A DNA stretch of 43,682 bases from Terriglobia bacterium (GTDB taxonomy: Bacteria; Acidobacteriota; Terriglobia; Terriglobales; Acidobacteriaceae). Each line of letters starts with the position of its first letter. The stretch's first letter is position 1. The stretch is taken from positions 6,495 through 50,176 of the forward strand of contig JAIQFW010000112.1 in NCBI GenBank assembly GCA_020073105.1, given 5' to 3'. This document shows, one piece after another, positions 10,601 to 19,804 of this stretch. Position numbers and translations under genes: made by a program. The notes below the pieces were generated by a model. The model searched no databases. It was not told where the DNA came from and worked only from the letters and a program-made list of their open reading frames with translations.

Positions 10601-10741
10601 ATGAAGCGGGCTGTCGAGGAGTGGGACAAGCTGAAGGCCGTCCGTCTCCCGCAAGTCAACGATCGGTTGAAGCAGAGAAACTTGCCCCCGATTCCCATCG
10701 CTGAAATCGAGCGCGAGGTGGAGTACCTGATGTCGCGGTAA
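7610..10741 (+). CDS. Exported VPS10/sortilin-like BNR propeller protein A
   Basis: A 1043-residue exported protein. It has a signal peptide (about 1-27, ending WAGAQA), a long beta-propeller region (about 35-720) with at least nine Asp-box motifs of the S/T-x-D-x-G-x-x-W type (TTDAGNVW, STNGGQTW, STDGGASW, SQDGGRTW, SDDGGNTW, TRDGGKTW and others), a beta-sandwich region, and a C-terminal helical segment rich in Lys/Glu/Gln. The family is annotated as glycosyl hydrolase/sortilin-like, but catalytic sialidase residues are not evident, so a binding or scaffold role is as likely. The start is TTG at 7610, supported by AGGGCGAGGAG ending eight bases upstream. Compared with its paralogue at 16123-19338, about 20 residues are missing near residue 615. 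Confidence 0.88.
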   Translation: MHKFTFPFYKLVVFSFLGLLIAVWAGAQAVPPDLYGGLKWRLIGPFRGGRAVAVAGIPGNPTTFYFGAVNGGIWQTTDAGNVWKPIFDGQHIASIGALAVAPSDPKVLYAGTGESDIRSDLSSGDGVYKSTNGGQTWANVGLRDSGQISRIVVDPHDANVVFVAVLGHAYGPNTERGVYKSTDGGASWNKVLDSGPEIGAADLAIATENPNILFATMWRARRPPWSTYAPLGGPGSGLFRSQDGGRTWTHLAGAGLPEGDWGRSGVAVSPSGKRVYAVIDAKPAGLYRSDDGGNTWALHNSDRRLTSRSWYFSSITIDPQNPDVIYVPNVALYRSEDGGKTISVLRGAPGGDDYHQLWVDPKDSSRMILGTDQGTTISGNYGRTWSSWNNQPTAQLYHVITDDRFPYVVYGTQQDSGAIAVPSRTDHGQIAAGDAFTASGSESGYIAPDPNDPNILYVSSAYGGVVRFDMRTSFSQDVTPWPVPTWNTEIIDRKYRDPWAPVLLFSPFDKKTLYLGTQFVMKTADGGLHWEKISPDLTGSIRREGDKKPEGPPTVENSKERGYGVVFSIAPSTLNGDLIWAGSDTGLIHLTRDGGKTWKDVTPKGLSDWGKISLIDQKPYLYRTRDYGETWQLITDGMSAPSFLRAVREDPQMKGLLYAGTELGVYLSFDDGDHWQSLQLNLPATSVQDLVIHGDDLVIGTHGRSFWILDDMTPLRQAKEAAEAAGAYLYRPETAFRVDNDSYPGTPLPPEEPTAENPPNGAIIDYYLKSAADHVKIEVFDQMQKLVTSFSSDERNEPRHRLVPIAERWFPKPQVVERASGMHRFVWNLEWKTSSVESADLDDDDHSVLHGPRVVPGAYEVRLTANGKTSSQSLKVVMDPRSTATTGELERQFQLGQQMFEEALQGRKAAAEILSTQKQIADLEARLKAQPDAIKASVSQLKSELLGIMKGSSGPSGKAMGLEDANSAVAAALRVVESSDREVPSQALAVFGESDQAMKRAVEEWDKLKAVRLPQVNDRLKQRNLPPIPIAEIEREVEYLMSR

Positions 10742-11024
10742 AATACGACGCATGGCTGCCCCACCTTTCGCGATTTTCGAACGGTGGGAGTTAGGCTGGA
10801 TCTTTCTGGGCGAAGTGGCGAGTCAGAGGTAGCAAACTCCAGCCGCGAAGCGGCGGCATGTGATAGCCCGGCACGGTAGTAAAATTGGAGCACCGGCGAG
10901 TCCGGCAGGGACGGCACGCGCGTCTTACCCAGCGCTGTAAGCCCAGCGTAAGGGCGGATCAAACTACGCACCCGAAGGGCGCGATAGCATGACAAGTTTG
11001 CGAGCCCGAAGGAAAGCTGAGGGC
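10742..11024. repeat. Intergenic palindrome-containing repeat region
   Basis: This gap between two convergent genes holds no supported gene. It contains short palindromes, such as GCCGC-GAA-GCGGC at 10842-10854 and CCGG-CGAGT-CCGG near 10893. They sit in a context (GGCATGTGATAGCCCGGCA) that resembles dispersed intergenic repeats I associate with Acidobacteria genomes. No second full copy was seen in this window, so repeat status rests on the general pattern. Confidence 0.4.
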
Positions 11025-12305
11025 TCACGGTGCGAGAGCGTTTCTCGATACTCCGGCTGCATGTGAGGTGATCTCGAACACGGTCCCCATCCCGTGAGCG
11101 CCACCGGTACACGCTGTGCCATACAAGTTGCCTCTGGTATCTGCCAACAGTCCCCCGAGAGGCTGAGCACCGTGCTTGCCATGAACCGGCCTTGCGAGAA
11201 CAGTCTCCGTCCATTGACCATTTCCATCAGCGCTCAATTTGAAGATGGTGCCACAGCCGTACCCATTGCACGGCCCCCCACCGCCTGCAAACGTCGTGCC
11301 GTAGAGATTTCCTGCTGAGTCCCAGACTGGAGTCGAATACGGCCACCGTCCGTCATCACCCGCTTGAAAACTGTAGAGGAGATTTTCTGTCCATCCGCTC
11401 GGCCCCGGGCTGACCTCGAATACGGTTCCATATGAGTAGCCCGCGGTTCTCCCACCCACAGTAGTCCCATATAGATTACCGGCGGCATCGAAGACGAGAG
11501 GTGCTTCGGGGTTGCATCCGTCGAAGATATCGTCAAAACTATGCAAGACAAGTTCAGTCCACGTGCCGCCCGGTACTGATGGTGGCGACAATTCAAAGAC
11601 GTTGCCGCAGGGATGAGTGGGGGGGCCGCTGGATGTTGTGCCATATAGATTACCTGCTTCGTCCCACAACAGCCCCGCTACCGGATTCCGGCCGTCTGGC
11701 CCTCCGGAGAAGCTATAGAGCATCGTCTCGCTCCACTGTCCATGGGGACCAGGTGTGAATTCAAAGACCAGACCTTGTCCATAGGTACCACCGTACTGAG
11801 CCGTACCGTAAAGATTGCCGGCGGCATCATAGACGAGACCGCCTTCCGACATACACCCATCCGATTGCCCTTGAAACGAATGGACCAGGCTGAAGGTCCA
11901 CTTCCCGCCTGGTGCGGGTGTCAGCTCAAATACCGTACCGCACCCTCTCTCGGAATCGTACCTGGTAGTTCCAAAGAGATTTCCAATGGCGTCGAGCATC
12001 AGCGGTGCAAACACCGGACCAGACCCATCGGTTCCCTGGAACGAATGTAGCAGGTGGTACCCACTGGTTGGCGAGATTTGGAACACAGTACCGACGCCAT
12101 AGCGGCCGCCGGTGTTCGTTGTCCCATATAGGTTACCCGCCGCGTCAGAGATCAAAGTTGCCGACGGGCCCGACCCTTCTGGCCCCTTGAACGTATGCAA
12201 CAATCTCCCGCTGACTTGCGCCCATGCAGCCGTCGACAAAGCGAGTGATGTAAGAGCGAGCGCGAAAAATCGCCTCAGGTAAGACAACTCATTGGGGAGT
12301 CGCAT
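11025..12305 (-). CDS. GloVer-repeat exported beta-propeller protein
   Basis: A 426-residue exported protein with a signal peptide (about 1-29, ending TAAWAQ). It then has about eight tandem repeats of roughly 50 residues built on D-A-A/I-G-N-L-Y/F-G-T-T, followed by G-x-G-T-V-F-E-L-S/T-P and L-L/V-H/Y-S-F. This is the choice-of-anchor GloVer repeat. Such proteins are expanded in Acidobacteria and Verrucomicrobia, and are predicted to fold as propellers outside the cytoplasm; their ligands are unknown. The repeat array runs nearly to the C-terminus, and no separate sorting tail is obvious. The gene stands alone between the VPS10 protein and an oxidoreductase. Confidence 0.87.
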   Translation of the reverse strand: MRLPNELSYLRRFFALALTSLALSTAAWAQVSGRLLHTFKGPEGSGPSATLISDAAGNLYGTTNTGGRYGVGTVFQISPTSGYHLLHSFQGTDGSGPVFAPLMLDAIGNLFGTTRYDSERGCGTVFELTPAPGGKWTFSLVHSFQGQSDGCMSEGGLVYDAAGNLYGTAQYGGTYGQGLVFEFTPGPHGQWSETMLYSFSGGPDGRNPVAGLLWDEAGNLYGTTSSGPPTHPCGNVFELSPPSVPGGTWTELVLHSFDDIFDGCNPEAPLVFDAAGNLYGTTVGGRTAGYSYGTVFEVSPGPSGWTENLLYSFQAGDDGRWPYSTPVWDSAGNLYGTTFAGGGGPCNGYGCGTIFKLSADGNGQWTETVLARPVHGKHGAQPLGGLLADTRGNLYGTACTGGAHGMGTVFEITSHAAGVSRNALAP

Positions 12306-12429
12306 CGTGTACCTCCAGAAGAAATCCTGAGGAACCTGCGCGGAGCACCAAGGACAGGGTTACCGCCGGGACGAAAGTATAGCATGGGATCGCACAGGGT
12401 TCCGTGTCCTTCCCAAATGCCCGAGGACC

Positions 12430-13743
12430 TCAGCTGATCCAATCCAGCATCTTGTAATACGCTCCCGCAAACGGCAAGAACCACGGCTTCCCGGTGTAAA
12501 GACCCAAGGGCGCACCGGGGAAGGGAATATCCGCATAGGGATTCCTTACAACTCCACCGCTGATCTGCTCCGCCATCATGGTGCCGAGATAGGTTGCCAT
12601 GGCCACGCCATGCCCGGCGTAACCCACTGCGTAGTGCATTCCGTCCATCCGCCCGGCGTGCGGCATGGTGTCGAAGCAGAAATCGAGCGTTCCGCCCCAC
12701 GCATATTCCACCCTCACATCTCGTAGCTGCGGGTAGACCTCAATCATCCCCCGGCGCAGAATCTCCGCACTGCGACGGATCGTGTTTGTCGTCTCCGGAA
12801 AGAACGCTGCTCGCCCGCCGAACAGCATGCGGTTGTCGGGCGTGAGCCGGTAATAATGAAGGTAGTGTTTGGAATCAAAAATCATCCGGTTCCGCGGGCT
12901 GAGCTCGCGGGCCAGCGCCTCCGACAATCGTTCCGTGGTGATGATGAACGATCCGATGGGAATGATCTTCTTCTGCAGCGCCGGCGTCGCTTGCGAGGTG
13001 TAGCCGCTGGTTCCGATGAGGACGTCTTTAGCAAAGACGCGTCCACGCGACGTGGTCAGCTGAAATCCGGGGCTTCCATTTTCCGCCGTGCGCGGAATCT
13101 GCCGCACGTCAGTATTCTCATAAATGCTGGCTCCTGCCTTGAGCGCAGCGCGACCAAGGCCGGCGATATAGCATGCGGGGTTCAGGCCGGCGCTGACTTC
13201 GTCGACGATCCCGCCGAAGTAGATCTCAGACCCGATCTCGCTGCCCAGGTCCTTCTTCGTGACGACTCGCAGCTGATGATTGAACTCTCGCGCGATCACC
13301 TCCACGGAACGGGCGTAGGTATCAAAGTGGGATTGCTTGCAAGCGACCTCAAGATGTCCACAGCGCGAGAAATCGCATTCGATGCTCTCTTCGCGGATGA
13401 TCTGTTCCACTAGATCAATGGACGCCAGGGACGCAGCGTACATCCGCTTGGTTGCTTCCATGCCGTAGCGAGCGGCCAGCGTCTCCACGCTAAGCTTCAT
13501 GCCGGTAAGCACCATGCCGCCATTGCGGGAGCTGGCGCCCCATCCGATGGTGTGCGCCTCCAGGACTGCGACCCTGGCCCCGCGTTGCGCCAGCGTACGA
13601 GCGGCGGAGAGGCCGGTGAAGCCCGCGCCCACCACGGCAACATCCACTTTCTGGGGCAAGTCGCCCGGCGTACCCGTCGGCATGGTAACGGTGTCGAGCC
13701 AATAGTTCGATTGGTGGAGAGGCATATCGACGAAACCAGCCAT
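12430..13743 (-). CDS. FAD-dependent amine/amino-acid oxidoreductase (DAO family, PuuB-like)
   Basis: A 437-residue protein with an N-terminal Rossmann dinucleotide motif (VAVVGAGFTGLSAARTLAQRG, about residues 33-53) followed by VLEAHTIGWGASSRNGGM. That combination is typical of the DAO superfamily members related to gamma-glutamylputrescine oxidase. The C-terminal FAD segment (YAVGYAGHGVAMATYLG) is intact. These enzymes oxidise an amine or amino acid with FAD and oxygen or another acceptor; the exact substrate is not determined by the sequence. No puuA-type glutamylation gene lies nearby, so a putrescine pathway is not supported by context. It is divergent from the M28 peptidase with a 45-bp gap. 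The start at 13743 lacks a clear ribosome binding site; ATG 13725 is possible. Confidence 0.87.
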   Translation of the reverse strand: MAGFVDMPLHQSNYWLDTVTMPTGTPGDLPQKVDVAVVGAGFTGLSAARTLAQRGARVAVLEAHTIGWGASSRNGGMVLTGMKLSVETLAARYGMEATKRMYAASLASIDLVEQIIREESIECDFSRCGHLEVACKQSHFDTYARSVEVIAREFNHQLRVVTKKDLGSEIGSEIYFGGIVDEVSAGLNPACYIAGLGRAALKAGASIYENTDVRQIPRTAENGSPGFQLTTSRGRVFAKDVLIGTSGYTSQATPALQKKIIPIGSFIITTERLSEALARELSPRNRMIFDSKHYLHYYRLTPDNRMLFGGRAAFFPETTNTIRRSAEILRRGMIEVYPQLRDVRVEYAWGGTLDFCFDTMPHAGRMDGMHYAVGYAGHGVAMATYLGTMMAEQISGGVVRNPYADIPFPGAPLGLYTGKPWFLPFAGAYYKMLDWIS

Positions 13744-13773
13744 TCTACGGCAGCGGCGGCCAACTCCGAACGC

Positions 13774-13779
13774 TATAAT
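13774..13779 (+). promoter_or_regulatory. Perfect -10 box of the M28 peptidase gene
   Basis: TATAAT lies ten bases before the ATG at 13789, which would place the transcription start within a few bases of the start codon. No Shine-Dalgarno sequence fits between them and no good -35 is seen. The message may be leaderless or have a minimal leader. Confidence 0.4.
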
Positions 13780-13788
13780 TACGACGCA

Positions 13789-16092
13789 ATGACAAACGCA
13801 AAATTCCCGTCGATCCGCCAGTCGGTTTTGTATCTCGCAATTCTCGGTCTAGCTCAGATCGCCTCTTCTCAGTCCAGCCCGGCAGCAGGGCCGGAAGTTG
13901 CACCTCTTCCTGGCTATACCGTGCAGTCCTCATCCACGGAACGCAACTGGGAGGCCCGGTTCCGGGCCGGAATTGTGGCCAACAATTTGCGGGAAAGCAT
14001 GCAGCACCTGAGCGCCCGCCCGCACCACGTCGGCTCACCTTACGACAAAGAGAACGCCGAGTGGATTCTCGCCAGATTCAAGGAATGGGGATTCGACGCC
14101 CATATCGAGACCTTTCAGGTTCTTTTTCCCACGCCCAAGGAGCGAATCGTGGAATTGCTCGAGCCCACCCGATTCCGCGCGAAGCTGCAAGAACCCGCTG
14201 TTCCCGGCGATCCCACCTCAACCCAGACCGCCGAGCAACTACCCACCTACAACGCGTATTCGGCGGACGGCGATGTGACCGCGCCCCTGGTATACGTCAA
14301 CTACGGTGATCGGGATGACTACGAAAAGCTCGACCGCATGGGAGTTTCCGTCAAAGGGGCCATCGTCATTGCACGCTACGGAGAGAACTGGCGCGGCACC
14401 AAGCCAAAGGTCGCCGCCGAACATGGGGCCATTGGCTGCATCATCTATTCCGACCCCAAGGACGATGGTTTTTTCAACGGAGACGGCTACCCCAAAGGAG
14501 GGTGGCGGCCCCACGACGGCGTGCAGCGGGGAAGTGTGATGGATACGGCTTATCCGGGTGATCCCCTGACGCCAGGAGTCGGGGCCACAGCGGATACGAA
14601 ACGCCTGCCGCTCAAAGATGCAGCAACGATCACCAAGATCCCCGTGATTCCCATCTCCTACGGCGACGCCCTGCCGCTGCTTTCCGCATTGCAAGGGCCA
14701 GTAGCACCTGAAGCTTGGCGAGGCGCCTTGGCCATCACTTACCACGTAGGTCCCGGCCCTGCGAAAGTGCACCTGAAAGTGACGTCAGACTGGAGCTTAA
14801 AACCCGTCAACGATGTGATTGCAACTCTACGCGGAACGAGTGCTCCCGACCAGTGGGTGATTCGTGGGAATCATCACGATGCCTGGGTAAACGGCGCCGC
14901 TGATCCGATCTCCGGGATGGTTGCGGTGCTGGAGGAGGCCCGCATGTTGGGTGCGATGCACCAGCAAGGCTGGAACCCCAAGCGGACCATCATCTACTGC
15001 GCCTGGGATGGCGAAGAGCCCGGCTTGCTGGGGTCGACCGAGTGGGTGGAAACTCACCTCGAGGAGCTTCAGAAACATGCGGTTGCCTACATCAACTCCG
15101 ACAGCAACGGTCGCGGTTACTTCAGGGCGTCGGGTACGCACGATTTGGAACGGCTGATCAACGACGTGGCACGTAACGTTCAAGACCCCGAAAAGTCGAT
15201 GTCCGTGTGGCAGCGTGCACGCCTGCAGCGTATTGCAACAGCGGCGAACGCGGAAGAACGGTCGGAGGTCCGCAAGCACACCGATCTTCGGATCAGCCCT
15301 CTCGGTGACGGGTCGGACTACGCTGCTTTTCAGGACCATGCCGGCATCTCTGCCCTGAACATCGGATTTGGTGGCGAAGACGACAGCACCGCTTATCATT
15401 CCATCTACGACGACTTCTACTGGTTCACCCATTTCAGGGACACTGATTTTTCCTACGGCCGCGCTCTGGCCCAAACGGGAGGGACGGCAGTCATGCGGCT
15501 GGCCGACGCGGACGTGATTCCCTTCGATTACACCGCCGAGGCCGATGCGATCGCGAAGTACGTGACCGATCTGGAGAAACTGCTGAAAGAAAAACAGGAC
15601 GAGATCACCGAGCTCAATCTGGAGCTCCAGGAAGGGGTTTTCAAGGCTACGGCCGATCCCCGCAAGACCTTCGTGCCCCCGCCTGCCAAGCCGATTCCAC
15701 CCTATATGAACTTCGCCCCGCTGAAGAACGGGGTTGAGGCGTTGAAGAAAAGTGCCGAGCGCTATGACGCGGCCTTGGCGGGGTGGCGGAAGGCTGGATC
15801 TGACATGCCAGCCGAGATCGTACTCGCTCTGAACGCGGATCTTTTGCGGATTCAACGGGCGTTTCTCACCGAACAGGGTCTTCCGGAACGTCCCTGGTTC
15901 AAGCACCAGGTTTACGCCCCCGGCACCTATACCGGCTATGGCGCCAAGCCCATCGCTGCGGTTCGCGAATACATGGACCAGGAGGAATGGAAGAAGGCGG
16001 ACGCGCAGGTGCCAATGGTGGGGCAGGTATTGGAGAACGTCGCGGCGGCCATCGACAAAGCCGCCGCTGATCTCGCAGGCAAGGGGCAATGA
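13789..16092 (+). CDS. M28 family carboxypeptidase, PSMA/glutamate carboxypeptidase II-like
   Basis: A 767-residue exported protein with a signal peptide (about 1-25), a protease-associated (PA) domain (about 140-310), an M28 catalytic domain and a C-terminal transferrin-receptor-like dimerisation domain (about 620-760). Zinc ligands align with human GCPII: His362 and Asp372 (in NHHDAWVNGAADP), Glu in WDGEEPGLLG (with the adjacent catalytic Glu), Asp in INSDSNG and His in TAYHSIYDD. It probably removes C-terminal residues such as glutamate from peptides in the periplasm or outside the cell. The open frame starts at 13552, but the extra residues are antisense to the FAD enzyme; the signal peptide fixes the ATG at 13789. 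It is convergent with the second VPS10 gene. Confidence 0.93.
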   Translation: MTNAKFPSIRQSVLYLAILGLAQIASSQSSPAAGPEVAPLPGYTVQSSSTERNWEARFRAGIVANNLRESMQHLSARPHHVGSPYDKENAEWILARFKEWGFDAHIETFQVLFPTPKERIVELLEPTRFRAKLQEPAVPGDPTSTQTAEQLPTYNAYSADGDVTAPLVYVNYGDRDDYEKLDRMGVSVKGAIVIARYGENWRGTKPKVAAEHGAIGCIIYSDPKDDGFFNGDGYPKGGWRPHDGVQRGSVMDTAYPGDPLTPGVGATADTKRLPLKDAATITKIPVIPISYGDALPLLSALQGPVAPEAWRGALAITYHVGPGPAKVHLKVTSDWSLKPVNDVIATLRGTSAPDQWVIRGNHHDAWVNGAADPISGMVAVLEEARMLGAMHQQGWNPKRTIIYCAWDGEEPGLLGSTEWVETHLEELQKHAVAYINSDSNGRGYFRASGTHDLERLINDVARNVQDPEKSMSVWQRARLQRIATAANAEERSEVRKHTDLRISPLGDGSDYAAFQDHAGISALNIGFGGEDDSTAYHSIYDDFYWFTHFRDTDFSYGRALAQTGGTAVMRLADADVIPFDYTAEADAIAKYVTDLEKLLKEKQDEITELNLELQEGVFKATADPRKTFVPPPAKPIPPYMNFAPLKNGVEALKKSAERYDAALAGWRKAGSDMPAEIVLALNADLLRIQRAFLTEQGLPERPWFKHQVYAPGTYTGYGAKPIAAVREYMDQEEWKKADAQVPMVGQVLENVAAAIDKAAADLAGKGQ

Positions 16093-16122
16093 TCGCGGGA
16101 GAAACCTCTGCTTGTTAGGGGC

Positions 16123-19100
16123 TTACTCTTCGTCGCCAGGATCCTCCTCTGCCTGAGGACTCGCCTCTAGACGGATCTCGGGTAAGTTGGCCCCGCGGAG
16201 CAAAGCATTCAGAGCCTGAAGATCGGACGACTTGATCTCCTCCCAGCGTCTCGCGACCTGCACAGCATCACGTTCCGCCGATGCCGTTGCTTCGATCTGG
16301 GCTAGGGTCGGGGCCGCATCTGCCTTGTCCACGTCGCCGTATAACGTGTTGGCCGCGTCGTTCACTGACTTGAGTGTCACTTCTTCCGTGCCCCGTGCTG
16401 CCTCTCCTGGTTCCCCTGCAAGTGTTTTGAGCTTCTTCTTGAAGCCTTCAATCGATTCCGCTGCCGACCCGATCGCCTTTCCGGATAGCTTTTCCAATTG
16501 TTCGCGGATTGAATGCGTCTGCATAACTGCCTCAGACGTGCTGCTCAGCAACGAAGCCAGTCGCGTCTGCAAGCTGAACTGTTGTTGCAGTCCCGCTGGC
16601 AGCGTCTTCACCCGGGGATCCATTTTGACGGTCAGTGGTGCCGTGTAACTGTGTCCGTTGGCCGTTAACCGCACTGTGTATTCCCCAGGCGCTGCTCGAG
16701 GACCGAGCGGATGTCTCGGCGTGTCGTGGGGTACCGCTGAACTCGGATACTCATGCCGCGCGGACGTGGGCGTGGGATAGTGCAGGTCCCATATCCAGCG
16801 GTGCATACCGGCACTACTTGCAACCGCCTTGTGCGGGCGGAGCCAGTACAGCGGAATCAGTTGCTTGCTCAATTCAGCTTCGGTTTGATCTGGTTGGTCG
16901 GTGCTTGAAAAGCGACGAACCTGGCTTCCCTTCGCATCGAGGATGTCTATGGTCACCGGGCCTGAAGCAGGCTTAGCGAGGAAGTAATCGATGATTGCTC
17001 CCGCGGGAGGGTTCTCGCCAGCCGGTTCGTCCGGCGGAATGGGAGTATCGGTGTGCGTGCTGCGCCGCACCCGATAGGCAGCCGTGGGCTTGAAAAGAAC
17101 GTCGGAACCAGCCGTCGCACCTGTGACTTGCCGCAGCGGCGTGATGTCGTCGAGGATCCAGAACGAGCGCCCGTGGGTAGCCACAATCAGGTCATTCTCA
17201 TGAATCCATAGATCACGCATCGATGTGTGCGGCAGGTTCAGTTGCAGGCTCTGCCAGTGATCGCCGTCATCAAACGAAACCCACACACTCTTTTCTGTGC
17301 CGGCGAAGAGCAGACCTTTTCGAACCGGGTCCTCGCGAACGGTATCGACCGGCGCATCCAGCGGCAGGCCGTCGGTAATCGGCTGCCAGGTCTTTCCTCC
17401 GTTGTGTGTACGGTAGATATAGGGACGGAGATCATCGATGCGAAAGCGGCTGACCGACGCATATGCTGACTGATCGTCGAAATGCGAGGCCTCAAGCTGG
17501 GTGACTTTGCTCCAGGGCGTCAGTTCGGTCGGCGTGATGTTGTTCCAGTTCTTGCCCCCGTCGCGCGTGATCCAAATAAACCCGTCGTCGGTCCCAGCCC
17601 ACAGGGTGTTCACATTCTTGAACGACAGACCCAGCGCATAGATCACGCCACGTTTCTTCGCGGCATCCGGATTCAGGGAGAGCAGGGGACCAACGCTGGC
17701 GGGAACACCCGGGTCAGGACGCGTGAGATCGGGACTCACCGTTTGCCACGAGTTTCCCCCGTCAGCAGTCTTGAAGAGGACGTTGGTTGCGTAAAAAAGC
17801 GTGTGAGGGTCGAGCGGAGAAAACATCGTCGGTTCCGTGCGGTTGGTACGGTACTTGCTGTTGCGAACCGGAATCGGCGTGATGTTTTGCACTTGGCCCG
17901 TGGACCAATGGAACTTCGAAACCTCGGTCCGTCCGCCGCCATAAACCACATCCGGATCGAGGGGATCCGCTACGACGTATCCGTACTCGATCGCCCCCAC
18001 CGGAAGCCAGTCACGAAGCGTGATCTCGCCGTCATTGCCGCGGCTCGAGATGCACACCGAGCCACTTTCCTGCTGCCCACCACAAACCTGATACGGAAAT
18101 GTATTTGTGGTCGAAACGTGATAAAGCTGCGCGGTCGGCTGGTTGTACCATGAGCTCCATGTTTGGCCGCCATTGACGGTGACAATCGCACCCTGGTCAC
18201 TGACCAGCAGGATAATGTTGGGATCGTTCGGGTTGATCCAAAGGTTCTGGTAATCGTCTCCGCCCGGCGCGCCGCGAATGCTGGTCCATGTTTTGCCGCC
18301 GTCCGTGGAACGCACCGTCACAATGCCGGTGCTGTAGACGACGTCAGGATTCTTGGGATCGACTCTGGCTATGGCCAGATCGCCACCGCCAATCCGCATC
18401 GCAGGACGAGGGTCGTCGGTGACCCGGTACCAGCTCTCACCGGCATCATCGGAACGATAGAATCCAAGCCCCGCGCCCGAAGCATAGGCTCCCGGCTGGG
18501 TGGTTCCTAAGGTGACGTAGATGCGGCTGGGCTGGCTGGGCGCGATGGCCACATTGACTTGCACCACGCCTTTGGGCAGACCGTTGCTCAGTTGCTTCCA
18601 GGTGTTGCCGCCGTCGGTGGACTTGAAGAGGCCGCCGCCGGTGCCGTTGAACTGATTGCCATCCTCCCAAGGACCTTCTCGGGCCTCCCACAAGCAGGCG
18701 TAGACTACGTCGGGATTCGAGGGATCTAGCGCAATGTCGGATCCGCCGGTGTTCTCATCCTTATAGAGGACCTTTTTCCAGGTCACGCCGCCATCGGTGG
18801 AGCGAAAAATACCGCGCTCTGCGCTCGGCCCGTAGGGATGGCCCAGCACGGCAGCAAACAATCGATTCGGGTCGCGGGGATCAATGGCCAACGCGGGAAT
18901 CTGCTGCGCACCTCGCAGCCCAAGGTGGGTCCAAGTCTTTCCCGCATCGCTGGATCTGTAGATGCCGTCGCCCACGGAGAGGTCCGGCCGGTGCAACCCT
19001 TCGCCGCTTCCGACATAAATGATGTTAGGGTCAGACGGGGCCACGGCGATCGCGCCAATCGACTGTGTCGGCTGCTGATCGAAGATCGGCATCCAGGTGC

Positions 19101-19338
19101 GGCCGTAGTCGTTGGACCTCCACACCCCGCCATTGACCTGGCCGATGTAGAACACATTCGGTTGGCTGGGGACTCCGGCTACCGCTCGCGCCCGCCCGCC
19201 GCGAAACGGCCCAATCATGCGCCAGCGCAGTTCCTGATAAGTACTCTCTGGGACTTGTTGCGCCTGGCTGAGAATTGCGATCGACGCCAGAAAACAGCCA
19301 GTCAGCACAATAGCGACACCACGATGAATTCGACTCAC
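16123..19338 (-). CDS. Exported VPS10/sortilin-like BNR propeller protein B
   Basis: A 1071-residue paralogue of the protein at 7610-10741 with the same order: signal peptide (about 1-27), a beta-propeller with many Asp boxes (SNDYGRTW, SSDAGKTW, STDGGVTW, STDGGNTW, SDDAGESW, STDGGKTW, TADGGNSW, TRDGGKNW, SFDDGDHW), a beta-sandwich, and a helical Glu/Lys-rich C-terminus. It keeps the segment EASHFDDQSAYASVSRF that is absent from paralogue A. The open frame extends to 19395, but the GTG at 19338 is preceded at nine bases by a strong GGAGGGGGAT ribosome binding site and begins the signal peptide, so it is chosen. Function is unknown; extracellular ligand binding or hydrolysis is plausible. The C-terminus is unusually acidic (EEDPGDEE). 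Confidence 0.9.
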   Translation of the reverse strand: MSRIHRGVAIVLTGCFLASIAILSQAQQVPESTYQELRWRMIGPFRGGRARAVAGVPSQPNVFYIGQVNGGVWRSNDYGRTWMPIFDQQPTQSIGAIAVAPSDPNIIYVGSGEGLHRPDLSVGDGIYRSSDAGKTWTHLGLRGAQQIPALAIDPRDPNRLFAAVLGHPYGPSAERGIFRSTDGGVTWKKVLYKDENTGGSDIALDPSNPDVVYACLWEAREGPWEDGNQFNGTGGGLFKSTDGGNTWKQLSNGLPKGVVQVNVAIAPSQPSRIYVTLGTTQPGAYASGAGLGFYRSDDAGESWYRVTDDPRPAMRIGGGDLAIARVDPKNPDVVYSTGIVTVRSTDGGKTWTSIRGAPGGDDYQNLWINPNDPNIILLVSDQGAIVTVNGGQTWSSWYNQPTAQLYHVSTTNTFPYQVCGGQQESGSVCISSRGNDGEITLRDWLPVGAIEYGYVVADPLDPDVVYGGGRTEVSKFHWSTGQVQNITPIPVRNSKYRTNRTEPTMFSPLDPHTLFYATNVLFKTADGGNSWQTVSPDLTRPDPGVPASVGPLLSLNPDAAKKRGVIYALGLSFKNVNTLWAGTDDGFIWITRDGGKNWNNITPTELTPWSKVTQLEASHFDDQSAYASVSRFRIDDLRPYIYRTHNGGKTWQPITDGLPLDAPVDTVREDPVRKGLLFAGTEKSVWVSFDDGDHWQSLQLNLPHTSMRDLWIHENDLIVATHGRSFWILDDITPLRQVTGATAGSDVLFKPTAAYRVRRSTHTDTPIPPDEPAGENPPAGAIIDYFLAKPASGPVTIDILDAKGSQVRRFSSTDQPDQTEAELSKQLIPLYWLRPHKAVASSAGMHRWIWDLHYPTPTSARHEYPSSAVPHDTPRHPLGPRAAPGEYTVRLTANGHSYTAPLTVKMDPRVKTLPAGLQQQFSLQTRLASLLSSTSEAVMQTHSIREQLEKLSGKAIGSAAESIEGFKKKLKTLAGEPGEAARGTEEVTLKSVNDAANTLYGDVDKADAAPTLAQIEATASAERDAVQVARRWEEIKSSDLQALNALLRGANLPEIRLEASPQAEEDPGDEE

Positions 19339-19804
19339 GTCGATCCCCCTCCAGGTTGGTATGCCGGTGCAGAAAAGCATAAATGAATTTGCCACAGAAG
19401 CGAAGTGTTGCCCTGCACGTAGCGTGCGAATCTCAGTTCCAGGTTTTTCTTCGCGATCTTTTCGACGTCTCTGCGCGCTTTGCGCTCAGAGCTTGAAACG
19501 CAAGGTACGCGAAGGATTGTGAAAAACGCAAAGAAACGTATTCCGGCGCGTCCCCAAGGTCTGGTTTGTGGGAACACTCCCTCGTCGGGAATGTGGTTGC
19601 ACCAATTCAGTAGCAGGCACTCATGGGCGATGCATAGCCCGCTCGTGCCATTTACGTTTCGTGGGGACCAGAATACCTTCGTAACTGAGCAGTTCTGGGG
19701 GAGGGCTGTTCAGGCGCTCTGTGACTCGAAAGGGTCCGGGGCGCCTTTAATTTTGATTTGTGATCCAAGCGGACAGCAACCGAGTACCAGGCTCGCTTCC
19801 TTAA
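19339..19804. other. Intergenic region without recognised gene
   Basis: About 466 bp between the start of the VPS10 gene and the stop of the alcohol dehydrogenase gene, both on the minus strand. It should hold the VPS10 promoter. Reading both strands I see no coding pattern, no clear hairpin terminator and no transposon remnant. The text near 19460-19510 (CTGCGCGCTTTGCG and the inverted AAACGCAAGG) is weakly repetitive. Confidence 0.4.

Noticed and set aside
14827-16089. Minus-strand frame of 420 codons inside the M28 gene
   Set aside because: It is antisense to a clear peptidase and its product is unlike any family.
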